This document shows, in pieces, positions 1-5,762 of a stretch of 5,882 nt of DNA. Below the pieces are notes generated by a model. That model did not search any database and was not told the DNA's origin. It saw only the letters and a program-made list of their open reading frames with translations. The stretch's first letter is position 1, and each line of letters begins with the position of its first letter. Origin of the DNA: Candidatus Iainarchaeum sp. (GTDB lineage: Archaea; Iainarchaeota; Iainarchaeia; Iainarchaeales; GCA-2688035); assembly GCA_028712575.1 (NCBI GenBank), contig JAQTPU010000055.1:1-5882 (forward strand), read 5' to 3'. The position numbers and the translations under genes were made by a program.

Positions 1-947
1 GGAACTGGCAGTTTTCTTTTTCAGATTCAAAAGACGGGAATTCCACGAATGCATTTCTTTCGCCTGATGAAAAGACGGTTTTGCTTGCCCTTGACCTGCT
101 TACTCCCGCGACAGGCACAATCAAAAGGAACCAGCTTGTCGATTTCACTGTGCAGGCGACTTTTAACAATGTGCCTGTTCCTGATGCAAACATTTTTTTC
201 TGGGTTCCCAAAGGTTCAAGGGCTTTTCTGGCGCCTGCTGATTCCGCACAGGGAATTTTCAAGGGCAGTTTTTTGATGCCGTCGGATTATGCGGAAAAGG
301 ACTGGACTTTGTATGTTGTCGCAGTAAGCTCGGACGGAAAATACAGGGGCCAGCTTTCCAAAAACTTTTCAATTGAAACTGCTTCGATTTCCATTTCTGT
401 CCTGGAGCTGAAAACAGGCAGGATTGAAGCCGGAGTGCCTGCTGTTTTTGTGATAGATGCGGCGTATGGCGACGGAAAGCCCCTGGAGGGCCCGGTAATT
501 GATGCGGAATTCAATGCCAAAAAATTGGTTTTTTCAAAAATTTCAGGCACAAAATTTTCGGCTGAAATGGTTTTCGGGGAAGGCGACCTCGGCCCTCACG
601 AATTGTCAATTGCAATAACAGACGGTTTTGGGAATACAGGCGCTGAAAAATTCGGTTTTTTTGTCGAGCAGAGCTTCTGGTTAGGGCTTGGGCAGCAGGC
701 AATCTGGGTTCCGGCCCTTTTGGCTGTTATTTGCGCGATTGCACTGGCCTGGTTTTTTGCAAAAAAGGCTTCTTCGAAAAAAGGCCTTAAGCAGAAAAGG
801 GATTATTTGGACAGGGAAGTTGTTTTTCTGCAGAACAAGTATTTCAATGAGAGGTCTATTTCAGAGGAAGCCTACAGGAAAAAGCTGAATGAGCTGAAAC
901 TGGAGCTTGCGGACACGGAGAAACAATTAAATATTAAAAAAGAGTAA
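1..947 (+). CDS. Membrane-anchored protein with two Ig-like extracellular domains and a cytoplasmic coiled coil (5' end missing)
   Basis: The reading frame is open from the left edge (first full codon at 3) to TAA at 945-947, giving 314 visible residues, so the true start lies outside the window. The TTG at 81 is internal, because coding-like sequence continues upstream of it. Counting from the codon at position 3, residues about 28-125 and 126-222 look like two related beta-sandwich units. Each opens with a strand and a 'TG.I' turn and ends with a D/G-rich turn followed by 'K-F-x-x-E' type strands. A hydrophobic segment at about 234-253 (IWVPALLAVICAIALAWFF) is followed by lysines, which predicts outside-N, inside-C topology. 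The last 50 or so residues are a charged helix with a SHOCT-like motif (NERSISEEAYRKKLNEL), probably a coiled coil. I recognise no specific family. It could be a surface sensor, adhesin or scaffold; function is unknown. Confidence 0.8.
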   Translation, partial: NWQFSFSDSKDGNSTNAFLSPDEKTVLLALDLLTPATGTIKRNQLVDFTVQATFNNVPVPDANIFFWVPKGSRAFLAPADSAQGIFKGSFLMPSDYAEKDWTLYVVAVSSDGKYRGQLSKNFSIETASISISVLELKTGRIEAGVPAVFVIDAAYGDGKPLEGPVIDAEFNAKKLVFSKISGTKFSAEMVFGEGDLGPHELSIAITDGFGNTGAEKFGFFVEQSFWLGLGQQAIWVPALLAVICAIALAWFFAKKASSKKGLKQKRDYLDREVVFLQNKYFNERSISEEAYRKKLNELKLELADTEKQLNIKKE

Positions 948-952
948 AATAA
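926..952 (+). promoter_or_regulatory. Possible archaeal TATA-like region before the KaiC-like gene
   Basis: Two AT-rich boxes lie at the end of the preceding gene: ATTAAATATTAAA at about 926-938, and TAAAATAA at 945-952 spanning its stop codon. The first would place a start site near 957 and leave a leader of about 24 nt; the second would give an almost leaderless transcript. Neither is decisive, and co-transcription with the upstream membrane protein is equally possible. I see no Shine-Dalgarno-like sequence before the ATG at 981. Confidence 0.3.
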
Positions 953-980
953 CCTATCTGTTATTTGCCTGGTTTTTATT

Positions 981-1862
981 ATGAATCTTTTTGGAAAACG
1001 CGCCGAAGAAAAGCAAAAGGCAAAAAAATCCCTGAAAAAAGAGGATATTGCCAGTGAAATAGAGCACGAGCCCGTCAGCATCAGGGAAAAGCACAGGATA
1101 ATCAAGCCGAACGAAGCCAGGGAAGAAAAGCAGTTTGAACTTCTTCCAATACGGGTTGATGCCTTTGACAAGCTTATTTCAAGCCATGGCCTGGAAAGGG
1201 GCAGCATTGTGCTTATTGCCGGGGGCGCAGGGACTGGAAAGACGACTTTCTGCTTCCAGTCGATTTTTGAGAGCGCGCTTGCCGGCGAGAAGTGCATTTA
1301 CCTTTCCTTTGAGGAAGAGCCTGAAAAAATAAAAAAGCACATGAAAACCAATTACGGCTGGGATGTTGCGCCACTTGAGAAAAAGGGGAATTTTGCAATA
1401 ATAAAATTTGACCCGTTGAAAGTTGCAAAAACAGTTGAGGCGATGCTTGAAAGGCAGACGGGTGAATTGATGATTGAGGTTGCGGAGCTTGAGCTTCCGT
1501 TCACTCCGGACAGGCTTGTAATCGACTCGCTTTCCGCTCTTTCTGTTACCTTCGAATCAGAACAGAAATTCAGGCGCTATGTAAAGGAACTTTTCGACAT
1601 GCTTGAGTCATACAATTGCGTCAGTTTTGTCATTTCAGAAACAACGCAGGATCCCACGGTCTACAGTCCCCAGGGAATAGATGAATTCCTTGCGGATGTT
1701 GTGCTTGTTTTCTACAATATAAAAATAAGGAACAAGAGGATGAATGCGGCGGAAATCCTCAAAATCAGGAGCGCAAAGCAGGTAAAGGGCCTTATTCCGT
1801 ATACCATAGGTGAAGAGGGGATAAAGCTTCTTTCAAGCACAAGCACGGACCTTGAGCAGTAA
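981..1862 (+). CDS. KaiC/RAD55-like RecA-superfamily ATPase
   Basis: This encodes a 293-residue single-domain P-loop ATPase of the archaeal KaiC/RAD55 group. Walker A is GGAGTGKTT at residues 81-89 (K87, T88). Walker B is RLVIDSLSAL at 178-187 (D182). The paired glutamates in 'SFEEEPEKI' (E111, E112) match the catalytic-glutamate position of KaiC. A 'KIRSAKQVKGLIPYTIGEEGI' type ending (261-281) matches the family's last strand pair. The entry motif, usually a glycine-rich 'TGxxxLDxLxGGG', is degenerate here (IRVDAFDKLISSHGLERGS, 57-75). Residues 1-50 form a highly charged extension, rich in Lys and Glu, that is not part of the core. ATG at 981 is the first ATG, GTG or TTG after the previous stop. 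Members typically act in signalling or as partners of other proteins, and the specific role is unknown. The upstream membrane protein, 33 nt away and in the same frame, is a plausible partner. It could be confused with ArlH, but no archaellum genes are present. Confidence 0.9.
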   Translation: MNLFGKRAEEKQKAKKSLKKEDIASEIEHEPVSIREKHRIIKPNEAREEKQFELLPIRVDAFDKLISSHGLERGSIVLIAGGAGTGKTTFCFQSIFESALAGEKCIYLSFEEEPEKIKKHMKTNYGWDVAPLEKKGNFAIIKFDPLKVAKTVEAMLERQTGELMIEVAELELPFTPDRLVIDSLSALSVTFESEQKFRRYVKELFDMLESYNCVSFVISETTQDPTVYSPQGIDEFLADVVLVFYNIKIRNKRMNAAEILKIRSAKQVKGLIPYTIGEEGIKLLSSTSTDLEQ

Positions 1863-1864
1863 AA

Positions 1865-2644
1865 TCATATTCCTGCTTTTTTCGCATGCTCTTCGCATTC
1901 GCAGCTTTTTTTCGCGGGAATTTTTGGGATTGTTTTGGCAATCAGCTTTTTTACATTTTCCGAGTTTTTTGCCATTGCTTTCATAACTGTTTCAATGTCG
2001 ACTGTTTCCGCGCCCTTCCAGCAGTCATAATCGGTCGCCATTGCAATGCTCTGGTAGCATATTCCGAGTTCGCGCGCAAGAATCACTTCCGGAACAGTGC
2101 TCATGTTCACTATGTCTGCGCCGAGCATCCTGAACATTTTGCTTTCAGCCCTTGTGCTGAATCTCGGGCCTTCGATTGTAATGATTGTCCCCTTTTCATG
2201 AAATTCCAGTCCGAGCTCTTTTGCTGTCTTTGCAAGCATTTTGCTTAGGCAGTGGCAGAAAGGGTCGGCCAGTGGAATGTGCATTACTTTTTCAGAATCA
2301 AAAAAAGTGTATCCCCGTTTTTTTGTAAAATCAATGAACTGGTCGGGGAAAATTATCTGGCCTGGCCGTATTTTCTCGCGCAGGCTTCCGCAGGCGGTTG
2401 TTGCAAGGATGTGCGTGCAGCCAAGCTCTTTCAGCGCCCAGATGTTTGCCTTGTAGGGGACGTTTGTCGGATTGATTGAATGTTTTTTTCCGTGCCTTGA
2501 AACAATTGCAACGCCTGTTTTTTCTATTTTGCCGAGGACGATTTTGTCTGAAGGCTTTCCGAAAGGGGTTGGAATTTCTTTTTCCTCAAAATCCTTTATT
2601 ATGCGCGGGTCTTCCAAGCCTGAACCGCCTATTATTCCAATCAT
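1865..2644 (-). CDS. mtnP: S-methyl-5'-thioadenosine phosphorylase (MTAP)
   Basis: This 259-residue enzyme is predicted to convert methylthioadenosine plus phosphate to adenine and 5-methylthioribose-1-phosphate, clearing the by-product of polyamine and related SAM-dependent synthesis. The MTAP/PNP family markers are all present: GGSGLED at 6-12 (S8 in the phosphate loop), SRHG 49-52, TTACGSLRE 82-90, and TIEGPRFSTRAESKMFR 156-172. They continue with VNMSTVPEVILARE 179-192 and ATDYDCWKG 203-211. The two aspartates D205 and D207 match those that bind the adenine ring in human MTAP, favouring 6-aminopurine over guanine/hypoxanthine substrates. Length is normal and the start places the phosphate loop directly at the N-terminus, as expected. 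A CEC motif at 248-250 in a Lys/Glu-rich tail resembles the C-terminal CXC known from hyperthermophilic archaeal homologues. It has its own promoter-like box and converges on the KaiC-like gene with a 2-bp gap. Apt, which would recycle the released adenine, is encoded at the right edge. Confidence 0.95.
   Translation of the reverse strand: MIGIIGGSGLEDPRIIKDFEEKEIPTPFGKPSDKIVLGKIEKTGVAIVSRHGKKHSINPTNVPYKANIWALKELGCTHILATTACGSLREKIRPGQIIFPDQFIDFTKKRGYTFFDSEKVMHIPLADPFCHCLSKMLAKTAKELGLEFHEKGTIITIEGPRFSTRAESKMFRMLGADIVNMSTVPEVILARELGICYQSIAMATDYDCWKGAETVDIETVMKAMAKNSENVKKLIAKTIPKIPAKKSCECEEHAKKAGI
1877..1925 (+). terminator. Possible U-tract termination region for the KaiC-like gene
   Basis: Runs of six, seven and five T (1877-1882, 1906-1912, 1921-1925) lie 15-63 nt after the TAA at 1860-1862. 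Archaeal transcription often ends at such oligo-T tracts without a hairpin. Here they fall inside the 3' end of the convergent mtnP gene, where on the other strand they are partly lysine AAA codons, so they may have no regulatory meaning. Confidence 0.3.
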
Positions 2645-2650
2645 TTTTTT

Positions 2651-2657
2651 TCACTTC
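2651..2657 (-). promoter_or_regulatory. Shine-Dalgarno-like site before mtnP
   Basis: The minus strand reads GAAGTGA followed by six A and then the ATG at 2642-2644. It differs at one position from GAGGTGA, the archaeal 16S-complementary core, and the spacing is suitable. It supports the chosen mtnP start. Confidence 0.5.
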
Positions 2658-2692
2658 AATGTTTTTCTCGGCAGTTATAAAATCTGGAAAAA

Positions 2693-2700
2693 TATTTAAA
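2693..2700 (-). promoter_or_regulatory. Archaeal TATA-like box for mtnP
   Basis: The minus strand reads TTTAAATA at 2700-2693, close to the archaeal TATA consensus and just past the stop codon of the beta-helix gene. Transcription starting about 26 nt after the box centre would begin near 2670, leaving a leader of about 25 nt that contains the Shine-Dalgarno-like site. This suggests mtnP can be transcribed independently of the gene upstream. Confidence 0.55.
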
Positions 2701-2709
2701 ACATATCAT

Positions 2710-4776
2710 TTACTGGCCGGCATATTCGTATGCCCCGATGCTTGTGCCTGAAGTGTTCCTTAAACTGCCTTCTGCATCTGCAGGCACGACTATTGTGCTT
2801 ACTTTTCCTATCAAGGGCGAATTTGGAAGGGGCCTGCCGTAAGAATCAATGCCGGCTGCTCCTGTAAAGCTCGGGTTGCCCGGCGATATTGCAGTGCCAT
2901 TCGGAGTGTAGCCTGTGAAAGTGTAGTGGTTGTATGCCCAGCCGCTATAATCTATTGTCCCGCCGCTTAAATCAATCAACGGGCCGTTAATTAGGTTTCC
3001 TGTTCCGGAAAAATTCGGAATGCTGTATTGCCTTATATAAATGCGGTCTGCTTTAATCGAATTTTGCCACCATAATAATTGCTGGGCTGGCCTTGCCCAT
3101 GTGAACACGGAATATCCTTCGAGGTAATTGTTGACAAATGCAATTCCAGCCGCTTCTGTGCAGGTTTCAAATCCGTCTGTCCACATCAATTGGTATTTTG
3201 CGTTTGTAATGCGCGTGTTATAAACAATTGTGTTTTCAAGGCTTGAGCACTGCGAATTGCTTCCCGGGCCCCACCATTGAAGCCCGTCAGAATGCCCGTT
3301 TGTCCAGAGCGTTGCGTCAATATCCCCGTCAGGGCTTGCCCAGACTCTTCCCCTTCCGTTCGAGCAGTTGTCCGGCAGAATCCAGATTGCATCGCTTGAT
3401 ATTTTTCCTCCGACACTGCAATTGTCATTTGCCCAGGTAGTGCCTGTATAAACCCTGTCTCTTGCGGCCCAGGTGTAATTGCTGAAAGCGCCTGTTTTTT
3501 CGATTACATTTTCATGGCCGCTCGGATGGCCATGGGCAGTGTATACCGCGCCTGCAAGGTCTGCAATGTCCGGGCTTAGGTCATCTGCCCTTGAATTTGC
3601 AATCAGCGAAGTCTGCCTGAATGCATCCTCCCCTATGTGTTCGATTGTGACATTGCGCGCTATTTTTGCGCCTGCAACTGCAAAATCGAGGGCAGTAAAA
3701 TAATCATCAGTATAATACAGGCTTTGGTTTGGCCCAAGCATTATTGTGTAGCCCGCTTCAACATATCTGCCAGGCCCGATAAGGTCGCTTTTGTCTATCC
3801 AGATGCTTGCATTGGCAAGCTGGTTATAAACAGCAAAATTGTTGGTTGCAGAGCTTTTCAGGGTAATGCCTTCGATTTTTAAAAGTTTCAGCCTGGGAGT
3901 CCCGCCGTTTCCGTTCCGCAGGCTTGTGTTTGCTTTATTGCCTCCTGCGGCAGTTGTTATTGTCACCCATTCGTTTTCCATTGGAATTTCAGACCAGATT
4001 CTTCCGTTTTCCATATTGTGGTCCCCGGGATTTAAGCGCACTATTCCTCCGTCTGAATTATTTGCATATCCATTTGACTGTTTCCAGAGCCTTATTCCGT
4101 CCACTGCCCTTCCGATTGTCCTGAAAGGCTTTGCACTGTCATTTACTGCCCCTGTCTCGTCATTTCCTCTTATATCCACCCAGGCTGCTGGCTGCGGCAA
4201 TCCGTTGTTTGGATTGACATTAAAGGTCAGTGCGTCCAATCCTAAGCCCCCTCCGCCCGTTGTTTTATTCCTTATTCCCCCGTCTTTTCCCGTGGCTGTT
4301 GCTTCAATTGTGATTGTGCCGTCTGAACTGAATTCGTTTGCGCTTAACGGCACCCAGTATTCCCATACGTTTGTTTGCGGGTTTAATGCCATTGTTGTCG
4401 CTGTTTTTGTCCCTCCAGAATATCCCTGCCCTGTGATGCTGAATTCTATTTTTTCTATGCCGTTTTTTGAGAAGGCGATTACTCCGAGGTTCAGTGTTTC
4501 TCCCGCATTGATGCGCTGGTATGGCACCATGTCCCAGCGTGCCACGGGTGTCAGGCCTCCGCCTTGCGGTGTGCAGTTTGTTCCCGCTTTCCAGTCAGTT
4601 ATTTTTTGAATCAGTGCAGGCATTGCAATGTTGCCTGTTTTCCAGTCCGTGATGTGTGTCATTAGTGTTGGCAGGTTTACGCATGTTTGTGCGCCGGCGC
4701 TGGTTGCAATGATTGCCAATAAAATCAGTGTGGGAATTATTTTTGTTGTTCTTGGAAACAAGAATGCGTTGTTCAT
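2710..4776 (-). CDS. Secreted right-handed beta-helix protein with Ig-like domain and N-terminal W-K-x-G repeats
   Basis: The frame opens at a TTG at 4818, but I choose the ATG at 4774-4776 (688 residues). That ATG starts a clean signal peptide, and a TATA-like box overlaps the upstream extension. Numbering from the TTG (subtract 14 for the ATG form), residues 15-43 are the signal peptide: hydrophobic core 27-39, and an A-G-A cleavage site at 41-43. Two helical repeats (49-63, 66-80) lie between C46 and C82. Residues about 92-200 look like an Ig-like domain, and 212-242 resemble the entry to pectate-lyase-type beta-helices (RGNDETGAVNDSAKPFRTIG). The rest is a beta-helix rich in N, G, T and W, ending in the common 'IGAYEYAG' closing motif. 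There are 22 tryptophans, six cysteines and 14 N-x-S/T sequons. The motif HSDGLQWW at 509-516 is a candidate active or ligand site. No C-terminal anchor or lipobox is seen, so it may be released or bound non-covalently. Carbohydrate binding or cleavage is an inference. Confidence 0.85.
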   Translation of the reverse strand: MNNAFLFPRTTKIIPTLILLAIIATSAGAQTCVNLPTLMTHITDWKTGNIAMPALIQKITDWKAGTNCTPQGGGLTPVARWDMVPYQRINAGETLNLGVIAFSKNGIEKIEFSITGQGYSGGTKTATTMALNPQTNVWEYWVPLSANEFSSDGTITIEATATGKDGGIRNKTTGGGGLGLDALTFNVNPNNGLPQPAAWVDIRGNDETGAVNDSAKPFRTIGRAVDGIRLWKQSNGYANNSDGGIVRLNPGDHNMENGRIWSEIPMENEWVTITTAAGGNKANTSLRNGNGGTPRLKLLKIEGITLKSSATNNFAVYNQLANASIWIDKSDLIGPGRYVEAGYTIMLGPNQSLYYTDDYFTALDFAVAGAKIARNVTIEHIGEDAFRQTSLIANSRADDLSPDIADLAGAVYTAHGHPSGHENVIEKTGAFSNYTWAARDRVYTGTTWANDNCSVGGKISSDAIWILPDNCSNGRGRVWASPDGDIDATLWTNGHSDGLQWWGPGSNSQCSSLENTIVYNTRITNAKYQLMWTDGFETCTEAAGIAFVNNYLEGYSVFTWARPAQQLLWWQNSIKADRIYIRQYSIPNFSGTGNLINGPLIDLSGGTIDYSGWAYNHYTFTGYTPNGTAISPGNPSFTGAAGIDSYGRPLPNSPLIGKVSTIVVPADAEGSLRNTSGTSIGAYEYAGQ
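4579..4674 (-). repeat. Two tandem 15-residue I-T-D-W-K-x-G units inside the secreted protein
   Basis: Unit 1 (4630-4674) encodes LPTLMTHITDWKTGN and unit 2 (4579-4623) encodes MPALIQKITDWKAGT, with a 17-residue period. Eight of 15 positions match (P, L, I, T, D, W, K, G), while codons differ at several third positions, so the repeat is kept at protein level rather than being a recent DNA duplication. Confidence 0.75.
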
Positions 4777-4801
4777 AATGCTATTGGAATGTTTTTTCTG
4801 C

Positions 4802-4809
4802 AATTTAAA
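4802..4809 (-). promoter_or_regulatory. Archaeal TATA-like box for the beta-helix gene
   Basis: The minus strand reads TTTAAATT at 4809-4802. Its centre is about 30 nt upstream of the ATG at 4776, so transcription would start within a few bases of that ATG and give a leaderless or nearly leaderless mRNA. This argues that the in-frame TTG at 4818 lies upstream of the transcript and is not used. Confidence 0.55.
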
Positions 4810-4841
4810 CCTTTTCAATTGTTTTTTGGCATTTGTTGTTT

Positions 4842-5762
4842 TTAAAATTTTGTGATTTTTTTGAATTCTTTTATCCTGTTTGTTATTTCTGTTTTTTTCA
4901 GCCTGCCCATCCTGTTTAATGAGAAGTCTTCCGCATTGAAAGAGGCTATTGCCGAGGCTGTTATTATTGCCTTCCTGAAGTTTTTTTCCGAGAAGTCTTT
5001 TGTTTTTGCCAAGTATCCGATAAGGGCGCCGCCGAAGCTGTCCCCGCAGCCTGTCGGGTCTGTGATATTTTCAAGCGGATAGCCTGGCGCAGAGAAATGC
5101 GAATTTTTTGAAAACAACAGGCAGCCGTGCTCCCCTTTTTTTATTATTGCAAATTTAGAATCAAGTTCCAGGATTTTTTTTGCGGCAAGCACGAGGTTTG
5201 GCGTGCTGAACAGCTGCCTTGCCTCTGCATCATTCATGAGGCAGATGTCCGCAGCCTTCACAACTTCAAGGACTTTTCCGCGCTTGCTTTTTATCCAGTA
5301 ATTCATTGTGTCAGCAATAACGAGCTTCGGCTTTTTTTTCATTTGGGAAAGCACGTTCAGCTGCAATTCAGGGTCGATATTCCCGAGAAACAAAAAATCC
5401 GCGCTTCTGTATTCTTCCGGAAGCTTTGGGCTGAAATCAAGCAGGGAATTAAGCTCTGTTTTGAGGGTTTCCGCGGCATTTATGTCAAAGCCGTATTTTC
5501 CTTCCCAGTGAAAAGTCGCTTTTTCACTTTTTTCAATGCCGCTTGTGTCGATTCCTTTTGACTTGAAAAAGGCAATGTGTTTTTCAGGGAAATCCCAGCC
5601 TATGATGCTTACAATGCCAGGCCTTGCAAAAAAGCCCGCTGCAAGGCTTGCATAGGAGGCGCTGCCTCCCAGCGCGTTTTCAACTTTTCCAAAAGGAGTT
5701 TCAATCGAATCGAGGCCTATCGAGCCGACTAACACCACTTCCGGGGAATTATTCTTTGCCAT
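4842..5762 (-). CDS. PfkB/ribokinase-family sugar or nucleoside kinase
   Basis: This 306-residue protein has full PfkB-family architecture. An N-terminal strand VVLVGSIGLDSI (9-20) leads to GGSASY (32-37), the substrate-side glycine motif. The IIKKGEHG segment is at 206-213. The C-terminal signature DPTGCGDSFGG (235-245) contains the anion hole and the catalytic base D241. A distinctive stretch GFDINAAETLKTELN (91-105), together with 'LDSIETPFG' near the start, suggests a specific conserved subfamily, often annotated only as sugar kinase. The expected reaction is ATP- or ADP-dependent phosphorylation of a nucleoside, ribose or related sugar hydroxyl in the cytoplasm; the substrate is not determined. 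The start codon overlaps the end of apt by 14 nt, which points to one operon and translational coupling; no clear Shine-Dalgarno is visible. With apt and mtnP nearby, a role in nucleoside or MTA salvage is a reasonable inference. It is not MtnK, which has a choline-kinase-like fold. Confidence 0.9.
   Translation of the reverse strand: MAKNNSPEVVLVGSIGLDSIETPFGKVENALGGSASYASLAAGFFARPGIVSIIGWDFPEKHIAFFKSKGIDTSGIEKSEKATFHWEGKYGFDINAAETLKTELNSLLDFSPKLPEEYRSADFLFLGNIDPELQLNVLSQMKKKPKLVIADTMNYWIKSKRGKVLEVVKAADICLMNDAEARQLFSTPNLVLAAKKILELDSKFAIIKKGEHGCLLFSKNSHFSAPGYPLENITDPTGCGDSFGGALIGYLAKTKDFSEKNFRKAIITASAIASFNAEDFSLNRMGRLKKTEITNRIKEFKKITKF

Noticed and set aside
81..83. TTG at 81 as the start of the membrane protein
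   Set aside because: The same frame is open to the window edge, and the upstream residues look like extracellular domain sequence, so the gene is truncated by the window instead.
872..1297. Minus-strand 141-codon frame, Ser/Phe-rich
   Set aside because: It is antisense to the coiled-coil end of the membrane protein and the start of the ATPase; low-complexity Ser/Phe is the mirror of Lys/Glu codons.
981..1862. ArlH (FlaH) identity for the KaiC-like ATPase
   Set aside because: No archaellum genes are present in the window, and the protein carries the paired glutamates and tail motif of general KaiC-like proteins. The subfamily cannot be fixed from here.
1886..2248. Plus-strand 120-codon frame rich in Cys, Phe and His
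   Set aside because: It is a complement of mtnP, which is strongly supported by motifs.
3839..4609. Plus-strand open frame of 256 codons opposite the beta-helix gene
   Set aside because: It is entirely antisense to a well-supported secreted protein, has skewed Pro/Phe/Ser composition without domain logic, and lacks a promoter. It arises from the low stop frequency on the complement.
4681..4698. Lipoprotein reading of the secreted protein (Cys after the signal peptide)
   Set aside because: The residues before C46 are A-Q-T, not a lipobox, while A-G-A at 41-43 gives a normal signal peptidase site.
5127..5561. Plus-strand 144-codon frame opposite the PfkB kinase
   Set aside because: It lies fully within the kinase gene, whose motifs are intact; the translation has no recognisable features.
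4842..5762. 5-methylthioribose kinase (MtnK) for the PfkB gene
   Set aside because: MtnK belongs to the choline kinase-like fold. This protein shows the ribokinase signatures, and MTA phosphorylase already yields a phosphorylated sugar.
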